Assembly (NCBI GenBank): GCA_033439265.1
Contig: JAVTVX010000027.1
Span: 12,911,001-12,975,000 of the forward strand
Direction of reading: 5' to 3'
Source of the DNA: Dillenia suffruticosa
Taxonomy: Eukaryota > Streptophyta > Magnoliopsida > Dilleniales > Dilleniaceae
DNA: 64,000 nt
Position numbers and translations under genes: made by a program. Shown one piece after another: positions 45,000 through 56,998 of this stretch (positions are counted from its first letter, which is position 1; every line of letters starts with the position of its first letter). The notes beneath the pieces are model-generated. The model was given only the letters and a program-made list of their open reading frames with translations, was not told the origin of the DNA and searched no databases.

Positions 45000-46345
45000 C
45001 AACTAGATCCTAGACCCTGTAGACTCTCATAGATTCCATCTCCTCCTTCATGGCCTCTAACCATTGGTCTTTCATAGGACTCTCAAGAGCCTCCTGAAAA
45101 GTCCTAGGTTACTCATCATTTTCGGGAGTCACGATGAGGATCTCATCCTCAATCAATTAGGAAATGACGTCGGGGTATATATCCCTAACTATTCCTATGA
45201 GGAGAGGGAACCTTCTCACCTCTAGATGGGCCACTCCTACTAGGACCAAGATCCGTTATAGGCTCTTGGGTCCCACTGCTAGGCTCAATTGGGTCGTTAG
45301 GCTCACCCATCTCATAAAAGGTAAAGTTCTGACCGACTTCACCTCTCTTAGGGAAATCATTTTCCAGAAACGTAGCATTATGAGCTTCGATTTCAGAGAC
45401 CGTGTCATCCGTACGTTCACCTAGGAGCATATGTCCTTTAGAATATTCGGAGTTCCTTATGAAGATACACTTCTTTCTTCGCGGGTCTAACTTGCCGTGT
45501 GGGTGCGAGGAATCATGAACATATGCGGCATAACCCCATGACCTCAAATGGCTAAGGTCAGGCTGTCTCCCTATCCAAATCTCGTATGAGTTACTGACTA
45601 CGGATTTAGTTGGAACACGGTTGAAAACATAAGCAACAGTTAACAATGTATCTCCCCAATGGGAGATAGCCAAATTAGCCTGCCTCATCATTGATCTCAT
45701 CATCTCTAACAGAGTCATGTTCCTTCTCTCGGCTACCCCGTTCTGCTGGGGAGTAGCAGGAACAGTCAATTGTCTCGTAATACTCTTCTCGAAACAGACC
45801 TCTTTAAACTCCTCAAATATTGTCGTCCTCGATCAGTTCTAAGAGTCTTGACTCTCAAGTCTAACTGATTTTCAATCTTACTGATAAAACTCCTGAAGCA
45901 ATCTAATACCTCAGACTTGTGCGAGATCAGATAGACGTAACCGAAACGCGTTAATCGTCTATGAACGTAATTAAATACGGGGCTTCGTTTAGGTCTCTCA
46001 CATTCATAGACCTACAAATATCGGACTAAATCAATTGCAATAGGTCTCAGCCCTCATTGCCTTTCCAAATCACTTTGCCAACTAGGCAAAACTCACATAC
46101 AACAACTCGACCCAAGTTAGCAGGCCCAACAAGCTACTCATAGCTAACCGGTTCATTCTCTCTTGCCCTATGTTGCCGAGTCTACTATACCAAACAGAAA
46201 TATCATTAACTACACTCTCAGATATGTAGGCAATAGAAAATAAATCAGAAATATTATTATAGGAAACCATGTCCAACGCATAAAATTCGTCATGGACGAA
46301 ACCAGTACATAAAAGAGAGTTATCGTACATGACAGAAACACTCAA
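45000..46345 (-). pseudogene. Copia-1 integrase remnant
   Basis: 46345-46082 reads the pre-integrase zinc region (VWYSRLGNIGQERMNRLA). 45769-45185 reads ATPQQNGVAERRNMTLLEM, with the catalytic Glu, then LAISHWGDTLLTVAYVFNR and WGYAAYVHDSSHPHGKLD. In the first block the usual HxxxH zinc site reads S-R-L-G-N, so the HHCC finger is damaged. Breaks lie between the blocks (45770-46080). Confidence 0.88.
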
Positions 46346-46405
46346 ATTTTTTAAAACAATAGAGTATTCTAAACGATCTAAACAAAGGACAGATACGAGA
46401 TTTCG

Positions 46406-47527
46406 TCAAATCTCAAGAGTATAGAATACATCATGCAAATACATGATTTGGTTATTTCGCAGCATCAGTTTGCACGTACCAATCCCCTTCACAATCACAA
46501 ATACTCTGTTCCCTACATACAGCCTCCTCGCTTGGGGACTCAATCGGCAGAACTCCACATATGCGCTCATATTTCGAGCTACATGGTCGGTAGCTCCTGA
46601 GTCTACAATCCACAAATGAAAAGAGTTAGTAAGCATCACAGTGGATGAAATATAACTCATACCATGTAAAAAATAAGGACATACCTTTCGCTCGCCACAC
46701 TTGCGAGTGAAATACCCAAATTTGTCACAAATGTAGGATCGAACTTTACTTTTGTCGAGCTTCTTCTTCTTGCGTTTCTGCCCTTTATCCATGGTCTTCG
46801 CTGATAGCTTCCTCTTAACCTGGCTAGGTTTTTTGTCATACTTGCGCCATTTACGCTTGACGCCCCTGGAGCCCTTACTCGACTCCGCCACATAAGCATG
46901 ATTAGAAATAGACCTAGCTACCTCCCGGCGCGCCTTCTTGAGCTCACAATGCCTACACACGTCCATAAAAGTACGTATACTCTTAGTGTACATGAGATAG
47001 GTCTTAACTACATCCTAGGAGTGAGGCAAAGACTGGATCACCCCCAGTACCTGAAGTTCATCAGACATCGGCTCCCCCATGTTCTTTAGAGAAGCAATCA
47101 TACTCGACCTATACATCAAATGCTGTTTCATAGTATGATCGGATCTCTTTTTATAGGTGATGAATCTATAGGTTAACATTCTCAGCTTAGGAGCTGACTG
47201 GGAGCCGAGGTGCTCTTTTAGAGCACCCCAAACCGCCATCGCAGTAGGATACTACTTATATATTGGAATCAGATCATCGTGTATGCTGCTAAGGAGGATT
47301 ACCCTAGCTTGGTCATCCTTCATTTTCCATGCACGATACTCCTCCTCAACCATTTTCGCCTGAGATGTATCACCCACCCCGGAGTCTGTCATCTCGTGCA
47401 GCAAAACCTCTACTAGGTCCTGCTCCTCGAAGATAAACTAAACTTTATGGTGCCAAATCTCATAGTTATCACCGTTCAACTTGTCTCCCTTAACAAGATC
47501 AAGTACGATATTTCTCGTCGCAGCCAT
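46406..47527 (-). pseudogene. Copia-1 gag and protease remnant
   Basis: Start ATG at about 47527 (MAATRNIVLDLVKGDKLNG), then a stop in HHKV-FIFEEQ. 47239-47015 reads AVWGALKEHLGSQSAPKL and SDELQVLGVIQSLP, the UBN2-type gag domain. 46993-46406 has a basic region and the nucleocapsid knuckle, which reads SYICDKFGYFTRKC: the first Cys and the His of CX2CX4HX4C are replaced. The protease active site is intact in WIVDSGATDHVARN. Stops at about 47445, 47250 and 47014 break the frame. Confidence 0.88.
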
Positions 47528-48676
47528 AGTCTCTGTCACACAGAAAAAAAGAGACGTCAGTGACTAATAATGCTTATTCTCACAATTCGTACACCTTACG
47601 AATCATCAAATCCAAAATAATTCGAGTATTGATCCCAAAGCGAGCGTATGAGTCAACATACACCATATACCACAACCTGAGATCTCATCTCACCATTCGG
47701 ACTTGGATTCGACATACAAAATCCCACAAATAGTCACAAATATGCACATAGGATCCTTAGAAAATTGAAAAAAAATTCAATTTCGGACGACTTGAGGCTC
47801 CGTTAGGGTCCCCATGCGCCACCACGCGTTGGCGGCACGTCAACAGGCCATGCCACGTGCCTCCACACGCCGGTAGGAGCCTGGCTCACGCGCCAGACAC
47901 ACGGCGCACCTCACACGCATGGCCACGCGCCTAGCGCGGCTTGGCTCACGCACGTGTAGTCGCAGCACACGTCTCACGCGCCCTCACGCTCGGAGCTAAG
48001 TCAGCCGGGTCAGCAATCAGGTCAGTCAATGGGTCAGGTTGACCTGACTTGCGGTCAACGGGTTAGAGTTCAACCTGACACGTGTTGGTTCATGGGTCAG
48101 AGTGGGTATGGGTGTCTTCTTCCTTACTCGACGGGCCTGCAATCGGGTTTTCGACCCGATTCTCCGAAAACTCATTCCCGGCTATTTTTTTACTGCGATT
48201 ACGACCAAAAAATTTATTTGGATTTTCCAAAAACATTCTGAATTGATTTTTTTTTTTAGATTCAATCTCTAAACACGGCGAATCAAATATCCAAATTTTG
48301 GCCCTCCGCGGCCTCGTCGGAAAACCCAATTTCTGGCAACCACTCAATACAAAATGCATATCAAATCGTAGATCAATGTACATGAAACACAAAAATGCTA
48401 TTTATTTAGATCAAAAATCTCTCTACACGGACAGATCTAGAGGTTTTAAGTTTCAGGCACCCTTTTGGTTCCAAAACTTTGGCCTCAATTTTAATGGCCA
48501 AAACGTACTCCAAAAGTTCCAAAAAAAATGTATTCATGACCTACACGACATGGGTAGTATGTTTGGATTCACGAAATTCATTCGTAATCCGAAACCCAAA
48601 TTTTCAACCAACTTTTTTATACTCGAAAATATTCCGAAAATTATTTAATAAATCCAACTCTATGCTCTAATATTAA
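47528..48676 (-). other. Copia-1 leader with GC-rich patch and degraded primer site
   Basis: Lies between the 5' LTR and gag. Directly inside the LTR the minus strand reads AATATTAGAGCATAG, a mutated form of the tRNA-iMet site (TGGTATCAGAGC) with the same spacing. 47800-48130 is GC-rich with many short direct repeats (cacgcg, gccacgcgcc). The 116-codon plus-strand frame here has no retroelement domain. Confidence 0.65.
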
Positions 48677-49150
48677 TGTTTGATTTATATACACACACAC
48701 ATGCGGAAACGTGACAATTATTTTCAGAATCTTAAAAGTTTAGATTTTTTAGTCATACCTCAATGAGTAGATCGCAGAAAATCTGGAAACCATGAGTTTT
48801 GCACTAACTACCTCGTCGTCAGGATGATAACCACAAAACTAGAGTTATCACCACAGTACCACACTACCGTAATCTAAATCCGGCAACAAAGACGGCAAAA
48901 ACTCTTGACATAGAATTTTTCTTTAACCCTTACTCTCAAGGATGTGTGTTCTCTCTCAATTGTGCCGTCACCCCAATTGTTGTGCAATGTTGTGTTACCT
49001 AGGGTTTTGCCCTAGTTTCCTTATCCTTCGGTAACCACAAATGGAAGGATATTCAAATCACATCGGTTACCATATTGGTAACATGGAAAGTGGGATAATT
49101 TTCATTTTTCATACATGGAAACATGCCCCACGTGGGCATTAATTCCATCA
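48677..49150 (-). repeat. Copia-1 5' LTR (474 bp)
   Basis: Starts TGTTTGATTTATATACACAC and ends CATTAATTCCATCA, followed by the target duplication AACAT. Confidence 0.95.
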
Positions 49151-49155
49151 AACAT

Positions 49156-50677
49156 AAAGGATGCTTTCATCTGCATGCATTTAGAGATTATTTGCAGAGG
49201 AGCATGCATATATATAAGATGAGAGGAACCTAATGCCTAGCTCAAAAACCTATAACCACCCTTACCATCAAGTCTCCACCTACATTCTAGCTTGATCATC
49301 TTATTTCAAAAGTAGAAGTCACTAGTAACTTCCACAACACAAGATAACAACAAAAAGAAGAATTTAATTTGAGAAGCTCTATACCTTTGGAAGATAATAA
49401 ACACTTTGCGATCGGATACAATTTTATTGAGTATTATAAAATGTTTACTAATTATCAGAGTTTCAAATACTTATTTGTTAAAAAATAATTGAACTAGCGA
49501 CAACGCAAATGTTTTGAATTGTTGAAAAACCATGATGTTATCATCGATCACTCAAATAAAACAAATGTTGTTATGGATGCATTCGGTTGCAACTCCACAG
49601 TTTCACTGATAGATTTTCAATTAAGAGAGCACCGGACAATATCAGAGTTTAAGTAGTTGAGTATTGATTCTTATATTACTGACTAGGGATCTCTTTTGGC
49701 TAGAATTATAATTAGACTGGATTTATTTATTCAAATTAGGGAAGCACATCAAGCTAATGAGATGATTACTAAGTTTATAAAGGAGATTCTTAATCGAGGG
49801 AAACCTAATTTCAACATTCTAAATAGATTAGTAATTTCACAAGCCTAGGAGTAAAAACTCATAATCCAATTTCTATGCTCATTCAGGATCCACCAAAATC
49901 TATAGAGATTTGAATCAATCTTTCTGGTGCCTGATACGAAGAGAGATATAGCAAAATTTGTTCACAAATAATTGATATATCAACAAGTAAAGATTGAACA
50001 TCACAAACCACAAGGATTACTTGAGCCGCTCCCTATTCTCGAGTAGAAATTGATTTTGTATTAAGGTTGCTCAAGACTTTTGGAAGATTTGATGCCGTAT
50101 GTGTTACGGTGTGTTATTTTACCAAATCAACTCATTTTTTCCGGGTTACAATGGCAATATCAATTTCCATTGTTTCTAATAGAGACTTGAAATTTGTCCC
50201 TCCATTTTGACATAGTTTTCTGGGGACTAGACTTAGCTTCTTGATAGTATATTTTCCTTGGATACAAAAATGTAAAAGCTCTTCTTCTTTGATGTTCCTG
50301 CTTGTATCAAGTCCTCAAATCTCTTCTCTTATGCACATCAAAGCTAGTCCTTGATCAAATCTTGGCACAGGTGTGGAGGCAATAAAATACTAATACAATG
50401 CTTGAAACTAATAATGCATATGCTTATTTCATGCTTGGGCCTTCACATTAACAAGCTGAAAATTGAGAAGTAGCCTCAATAACAATGGTTGAACCAATTT
50501 ACTTCAGACCAATGGGTAGTTAAAGTTTTGTTCAAAATCTTACCTTAGAAAGTCCGAACCTTAATTTATCAAATTTTAATATAGTCAGATCATATACCTA
50601 ACCCAGAAATGCAATATTTAATGGAAAAAATGCAGAATTTGAAAATTTTTAGAGTAAATTACGATTAATTTAGTAAA
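49156..50677 (+). mobile_element. Ty3/gypsy remnant (RNase H to integrase) between the two copia elements
   Basis: Plus strand. 49450-49650 reads FTNYQSFKYLFVKK, FELLKNHDVIIDHSNKTNV and VMDAFGCNSTVSLI, the RNase H C-terminus of a gypsy polyprotein. 49980-50200 reads HHKPQGLLEPLPILE and RLLEDLMPYVLRCV, the start of the integrase core. The H2C2 finger region between them (49880-49970) is degraded. No LTR was found, so the two copia elements flank a truncated fragment. 50250-50677 has no recognisable content. Confidence 0.65.
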
Positions 50678-50682
50678 AATGT

Positions 50683-51124
50683 TGAAAACATTTTTTAATA
50701 ATCAACATATGATTTTCATGATTTGAAAAATCAAAATAAATCTAATATCTAGAATTGAATCATTAACCTTTTTTGATACGCAGGTCTAAAAGCAATCATG
50801 TATAGTTTGCTTTTGATTTCCACGATCCAAATGCCCTTAACATGATATACGAATTGGTCTTTTTTAATCCCTCAACAATGGAGTTTTTTTTGTGTTCTTC
50901 CTTTTCTTATGAAGAAGAAGTTAAGAAGATAAACTTCCCATGTCCATTTTCCTTGTGTTGTGCAAAAAAAAGGGTAACTTCCTTCCCTTTTAAAATTCAA
51001 AATAACAAAGGGAGTTGGAAGAATAACCGCTCACTTTTTCTTGTTTTTACATCATTTGAATCTCATTAAAAGGGTTTGGGTCGGGTCAAACCCACGTAGG
51101 CGATGCAACCCCCAATTTCCAACA
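50683..51124 (-). repeat. Copia-2 3' LTR (442 bp)
   Basis: Starts TGAAAACATTTTTT and ends CCCAATTTCCAACA. It aligns with the other LTR along its length, with point differences and a ~33-bp stretch (ctacgtcatttgaatttc) that is single here but tandemly repeated in the 5' LTR. Confidence 0.93.
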
Positions 51125-51133
51125 TCTCCCACT
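51125..51133 (-). promoter_or_regulatory. Copia-2 polypurine tract
   Basis: tctcccact on the plus strand, AGTGGGAGA on the sense strand, abutting the 3' LTR. Confidence 0.85.
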
Positions 51134-52204
51134 CATAGATGAGAGTTAGACCTGCACTTAACTCAGTCATCTTCATATACCAATAATTTTATATAGACAA
51201 ATGGATCGTATAACCAGCGAGTATATCAATGACTCAAAACTATACACCAGTTAAGAATATATAACAGCTCACTATTTAATACAATGAGGATCTCAAGTCT
51301 TGCTATACCTCAGATTTCTTTATGCCATACATAGTCAACGTATCTCTCGTCTCTCAAATAATACAAATGAGAGTATACTTGACTCAATACAAATTATGCA
51401 TTCATAATTATGTTTCAAAACATTAAGTTAAAATATAACTGGTTGGCATGTGAATACAAAATAACGTATCAACTATAAGATGGTCTTCCTTTCACACTGC
51501 TATCTATCTTCTCCATTTTTGTTGCTTTTCTAAATATGCACCGCAAAACCAAATCAATCACGGTCTATTGGTTATATGCTAAAGTAGTAACACTAAAATA
51601 AAATTTCAAGAAACAAATGAAAATTCTAAGGGTTTTGAATGAGATTAAGTATAAATTTTTGGGTCTCACACAATAAGGTAGAAGGATTCATTAACTTATT
51701 ACCCATAGGTCACTGAAAGCATACGTGGTATGAAATACGTGCTACGATACCTTTTTTATTTAATTAGAAGCGTGTGTTTGTTTCAAAATTATAATGCATC
51801 GTACAAGTTTTAGTTCAAGTGTACCACAACACTGGATCTGACTTTCTCTTCTTTTAACTCCTTCATAATCATCATAATTTCAAGAGAAAATCACACTTGG
51901 CTCGTAGACAAGTATAACGGATTGTAGGAAATCCATTTCGATTACCAAGGAAATATATGAAAGGTAATTTCATTTTAGTTTTCTACTAAGACGATATATA
52001 TGTGTTAATTAATCACAAATTAATATTATCTCATCTCTATATATCACATAAATATTAGAGGCGATTGTTCGTGTAAAAGAGCCAATTTCTAAAACTTGAC
52101 TAGCATATTTTAAATCAAGATATAAGAACTTACAAGTATAAAACAAATTCAAATGTCATAAAATTATGAGCAATATATCATATTAATTGTATATACAAAT
52201 ATGA

Positions 52205-53543
52205 TTATATCCTACACAATTCTAAAGATTTTACATGTTTTAAAAATATATCCTTAGGTATAAATTTTATAAACGGATCAACCACCATCATATGCGTAGG
52301 CATATACTTCAACGTCGTCTCCCCTTTCTCAACAATATCTCGAATAAAATTGTACTTTATATCTATGTATTTGGTTCTCTCATGATATTTGGGATCTTTC
52401 GTATAAACGATAACTGATTGACTATCATAATAAATTATCACAGCTCCCACTGAATCACTTACAATTCATAAGTATTGTAAAAACTTTTTTAACCAATCAT
52501 ATTCCTGAACTGCAAAACCACAACAACAAACTTCACTTCTATTGTGGAAGGTGATACACATGTTTGTTTCTTACTTCTCCAAGAGATGACGCTATTATTC
52601 AGCAAGAAAACATAATCTGAGATAAATTTATATTCATTTAATTTGCCACTCCAATTAGCATCTGTGTATCCACTTAATGGCAAATCATTTCCTTGATAAC
52701 AAAAAGAATAGTCTACAGTTCCTTTCAGGTATCTTAAAATTCTCTTTACAGCAGTAATTCCGATATGGATTGGATTGATACCTACTAACAAAACCTACGA
52801 CATAGCAGATGTTAGGATGAGTACACATCATAGCGTACATCAGAGTCTAAATAGTGCTGAAATATAGTACTTTTGACATATCGTGTTTTTTTCAATAGTT
52901 TTTAGCCACATCGCCAAGCTAACTTTCGCCTTTAACTACAGGAGTATCAACGGGTTTGCAGTTATCCTCTAAATCATTTCAAAATCTTTTTAATATAAGA
53001 TTTTTGAGATAAGACTAACAATCTTTTGGAACGATCTATGTGAATGTTAACACCCAGTATGTATTCTACCTCACATATGTCTTTTATCTCAAAATTTGAT
53101 AATAACTAACTCTTGATATTCATGTTATACTCCATATCGTTTCCGGCTAACAATATGTTATCGACATACAAATTTAGAATTACAAGCTTATCGTTGGATT
53201 TTTTCACATAAATACAATGGTTTTCATCTATCATCACGAAGTCGAAAGAAATTATAATTTTGTAAAATCTCAAATACCATTGTCTTGAAAATTATTTGAG
53301 ACCATAAATTGATATAATCAATTTATAAACTTTATTTTCTTGACCTTTAACTATGAAATCTACTGACTATTCCATGTATATTTCTTTTTTAAGTTTTCCA
53401 TTGAAAAACACAATCTTTACATCCCTCTAATGTAATTTTAAATCTGAATTGGTTACAATAATCAACAATAAACAAATAGAGACAAATCTTATTACTGGTG
53501 AAAATATTTCTTCATAATCAATACGCTATTATTGGGTATAATA
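52205..53543 (-). pseudogene. Copia-2 reverse transcriptase (YVDN) and RNase H remnant
   Basis: 53170-53150 encodes NLYVDNILLAGNDME: the YVDD active site reads YVDN (53157-53168), so the second catalytic Asp is lost. 52791-52489 reads VKRILRYLKGTVDYSFCY, GYTDANWSGKLNEYK and SWRSKKQTCVSPSTIE, the RNase H domain. 52450-52205 reads IYYDSQSVIVYTKDPKYHE and KFIPKDIFLKHVKSL, the polyprotein C-terminus. Stops separate the blocks. Confidence 0.88.
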
Positions 53544-54492
53544 TTTTGTCACCAACCGATCTTTATATCTCTCAATTATTTCATCAGCTTTACGTTTAAT
53601 CTTGAGAACCCACTTGTTCCTAATAGATTTGCGCCCATGTGGACGATCAACCAGTTCCCAAACATGATCCGAATCCATCGACTCCATTATTCTCGTCCTT
53701 GGTAGGACAAGACAAAACCTCATTCACATTCCTCCGCTCATCCTCATCCTGTGGAAATGATAAAAGCATCTTGAATTTTGAAATGACGTTTGGACACATA
53801 TTTCCTAGCACTTTTCTAAATTAATGATTCGGTTGGACGTTAGAATTTGAATCCCTCCCACTGGAATCATCTAGGAATTCAACTTCTCGTAATTCCCTTG
53901 ATCCATTCAGCACAGATCCATCAAGTCATGAATACATAACCTTTTGACTGGTCAGAGTATCTGATAAAGATATACTTCTTTTCTTAGGGACCTAACTTTC
54001 CAAATTTATTGGAAGTGTCATGAATATAGGCTCCCGATCCCCAAGATCTAAATCCATTTAAACTCGGTGTTCTATCAGTCTAAAGTTCATAAGGTATAGT
54101 TGGTACTAATTTTGAAAACATCCTATTCAAAATATAGGCTGTAGTTAACAATGTATCTCCCCAAAAGGAAATAGGCAAGTTAGTTTGTACTATCATGGAT
54201 CTCGTAATATCTAACAATATTTTATTTATCATCTCAACAACACCATTTTGTTGAGATGTATGAAAAATAATCAATTGTCTAGTGATTCCCTTTTCACTAC
54301 ATAGATCTTTGAATTGATCTGATAAATATTCATGTTTTCAATCTATTCTTAAAACTTTAATTATTCTATTCATTTGAATCTCCACTTCGTTCATATAATA
54401 TCTAAAGCACTTAAATGTTTCAGATTTTTAAGAAATCAAATAAATATAATCAAATCACGTAAAATCATCTATAAATATAATAAAAAATGATA
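53544..54492 (-). repeat. 949-bp tandem duplication, low-coordinate copy
   Basis: ttttgtcaccaaccgatc at 53544 recurs as ttttgtcaccaatcgatc at 54493, and the sequence then stays in step for ~949 bp with only a few percent differences. Each copy covers (sense strand) integrase core TSQQNGVVEM and SFWGDTLLTTAYILNRM through to the reverse transcriptase start MESMDSDHVWELVDRP and NKWVLKIKRKADEIIERY. Confidence 0.93.
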
Positions 54493-55441
54493 TTTTGTCA
54501 CCAATCGATCTTTATATCTCTCAATTATTTCATCAGTTTTACGTTTAATCTTGAGAACCCACTTGTTCCCAATAGATTTGTGCCCATGTGGACGATCAAC
54601 CAGTTCCCAAATATAATCAGAATCCATCGACTCCATTATTCTCATCCTTGGTAGAACAAGACAAAACCTCATTCACATTCCTCCGCTCATCCTCATCCTG
54701 TGGAAATGATAAAAGCATCTTGAATTTTGTAATGACGTTTGGGCACATATTTCCTAGCACTTTTCCAAATTGATGATTCGATTGGACGTTAGAATTTGAA
54801 TCCCTCCCATTGGAATCATTCAGGAATTCAACTTCTCGTAATTCCCTTGATCCATTCAGCACAGATCCATCAAGTCATGAATACATAACCTTTTGACTGG
54901 TCAGAGTATCTGATAAAGATACACTTCTTTTCTTAGGGACCTAACTTTCCAAATTTATTGGAAGAGTCATGAATATAGGCTGCCGATTCCCAAGATCTAA
55001 GTCCATTTAGACTCGGTGTTCTATCAGTCTAAAGTTCATAAGGTATAGTTGGTATTAATTTTGAAAACATCCTATTCAAAATATAAGCTGTAGTTAACAA
55101 TGTATCTCCCCAAAAGGAAATAGGCAAATTAGCTTGTACTATCATGGATCTCGTAATATCTAGCAATATTTTATTTCTCATCTCAACAACACCATTTTGT
55201 TGAGATGTATGAGAAATAATCAATTGTCTAGTGATTCCCTTTTCACTACATAGATCTTTGAATTGATCTGATAAATATTCATGTTTTCAATCTGTTCTTA
55301 AAACTTTAATTATTCTATTCATTTGAATCTCCACTTCGTTCATATAATATTTAAAGCACTTAAGTGTTTCAGATTTTTAAGAAATCAAATAAATATAATC
55401 AAATCACGTAAAATCATCTATGGATATAATAAAATATGATA
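54493..55441 (-). repeat. 949-bp tandem duplication, high-coordinate copy
   Basis: Second copy, ending where the similarity breaks near ctttatgtcgagtc (about 55441). Small differences from the other copy include MESMDSDYIWELVDRP against MESMDSDHVWELVDRP and VVEMRNK against VVEMINK. Confidence 0.93.
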
Positions 55442-56190
55442 CTTTATGTCGAGTCTTCACATTCATTAGACTACAAATATCAAAGTGAACCAATTGCAAT
55501 GAGAATTTAGCCCTTACGGCATTTTCAAATGGTTTTTGGGTCATTTTCCCAGTAAGACAATATTCACAATTCGGTAAATCAACTTTAATAAACGACCCAA
55601 TAGTCCTGCTTTCAGAAGTCGATTCATCATGTCCTGCCCAATGTGACCAAATTTAGCATGCCATACTTTGTCATCAATATTAGTATCACTAGAAAAACAA
55701 ACACTTAACAAAATATAAAAATCTATATAACAGTTAAATATTTGTTTGTCACAATCCAAAGTAAGAAAGTCATTCAACAGATGTCCAGTACCATAAAATA
55801 CACCATTGTTATAGATACAAACCCTATCATGAGAAAAGTTCAAATCATAACCTAGTCTAAGAAAAACAACAACAGAGACTAAATTTTGTCGAATTTCTGG
55901 TGCATAGAGAATATCATGTAAAATTAAGGTTTGGCCAATTCATAACTCTAGTTTGCAAATGTCAATTCATTTGACTTCCACTCTCATATTGTTCTCTATG
56001 TATATCTATCTTGCACCAGGAGGAAATCGACGAAAGTCCACGAACGCTTCTCGATCTCTCGTCACATGGTCTGTTGCTCATGAGTCTATAATTCACACAT
56101 GATAATATTCAGAAAGTAAAACAATACTAGAGATATTTATAACACTTAGAGAAGTATTACAAGATATTAGCTATTTCGACTCGGGACATT
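55442..56190 (-). pseudogene. Copia-2 protease and integrase N-terminal remnant
   Basis: 55843-55541 reads DKVWHAKFGHIGQDMMNRL, the pre-integrase zinc region with both His present (H-x4-H type). At about 56095-56030 the protease site reads DS-stop-ATDHVTRDREAFVDF: the Gly codon of DSGATD is TGA (56078-56080). Loss of this site alone would prevent polyprotein processing. Confidence 0.82.
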
Positions 56191-56998
56191 CTTAAGCGAA
56201 ATGACTAAAAGCTTTGCAATTGTAACACTTCAATTTACTCATGTCCTTCTTCTTGCAGTTGGAATTATTCTTCTTAGACATTTCAACAATTTTCTTCACT
56301 TTCTTACCCTTATTCTTGTTCTCCTTGTGCTTAAAACCCGAAACTTTTTGGGAACTAAACTCGACTACAAAGGCATTAGAAATCGTTCTTACAACACCAA
56401 GCCACTCATCTTCGAGTTCCACATGACGACTAGTATCAGAGAAACTCTTAATGTTATCATTATGAGTCAGATTGACTTTCAAGTGCTCTCACTAATCTGG
56501 AAGGGATCAGATTAAAGTCTGAACCTACTAATCATCAGATAAAACATGAGCTGCTGATTTTAATTCCCTTATCATGTTTGACATAGTTCTCAGGTGTTGT
56601 TTGATACCGTGATCAGACTTCTTTTTATAAATATCAAACTTGATTGTCAACTGTCTCAAATGGGTCATACTAGTACCCCCATACTTCTCTTTGAGGTACA
56701 CCCATATGTCATGAGAAGTGGGGAATTGTTCACATTCGTGAATGAGTTCATTTACCACAGAACTAACCAAGATGCCACGTACAATAGAATCTTTCTTTTT
56801 TTACGTCTAGTAAGCTTTTTGGTCTCTTCTTTACTGAATAATATTTCCAACTCCAGGATCTTGCAAGATGTGATTGATACCCTCTAAGGCATCTTGCTCT
56901 TCTAACATATACCATATCTTATGACGCCAAATATCATAATTGTCGCCATTGAACTTATCACCCTTATTAAGGTAAACTATTATAGATTTTGATACCAT
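56191..56998 (-). pseudogene. Copia-2 gag remnant
   Basis: ATG at about 56998 (MVSKSIIVYLNKGDKFNGD, then DIWRHKIWYMLEEQDALEG). 56770-56528 reads WVYLKEKYGGTSMTHLRQL and SNMIRELKSAAHVLSDD, the UBN2-type gag domain. 56482-56192 ends in a knuckle CYNCKAFSHFA with a stop in place of the residue before the final EC. Same domain plan as Copia-1 gag. Confidence 0.85.

Larger units (their letters stand above)
41916..49150 (-). mobile_element. Copia-1: full-structure Ty1/copia retrotransposon, 7.2 kb
   Basis: Two LTRs (41916-42391 and 48677-49150) bracket gag, protease, integrase, reverse transcriptase and RNase H in copia order on the minus strand. The flanking AACAT is perfectly duplicated (41911-41915 and 49151-49155). 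It has a polypurine tract (AGTGGGAGA on the minus strand) beside the 3' LTR and a degraded tRNA-iMet primer site beside the 5' LTR. About 1.1 kb separates the end of pol from the 3' LTR, and about 1.15 kb separates the 5' LTR from gag; the leader includes a GC-rich patch (47800-48130). Several stops show it is inactive. Confidence 0.95.

Noticed and set aside
45164..45424. 86-codon plus-strand frame
   Set aside because: Mirror of Copia-1 integrase coding sequence.
48298..48648. 116-codon plus-strand frame
   Set aside because: Antisense within the Copia-1 leader, no domain.
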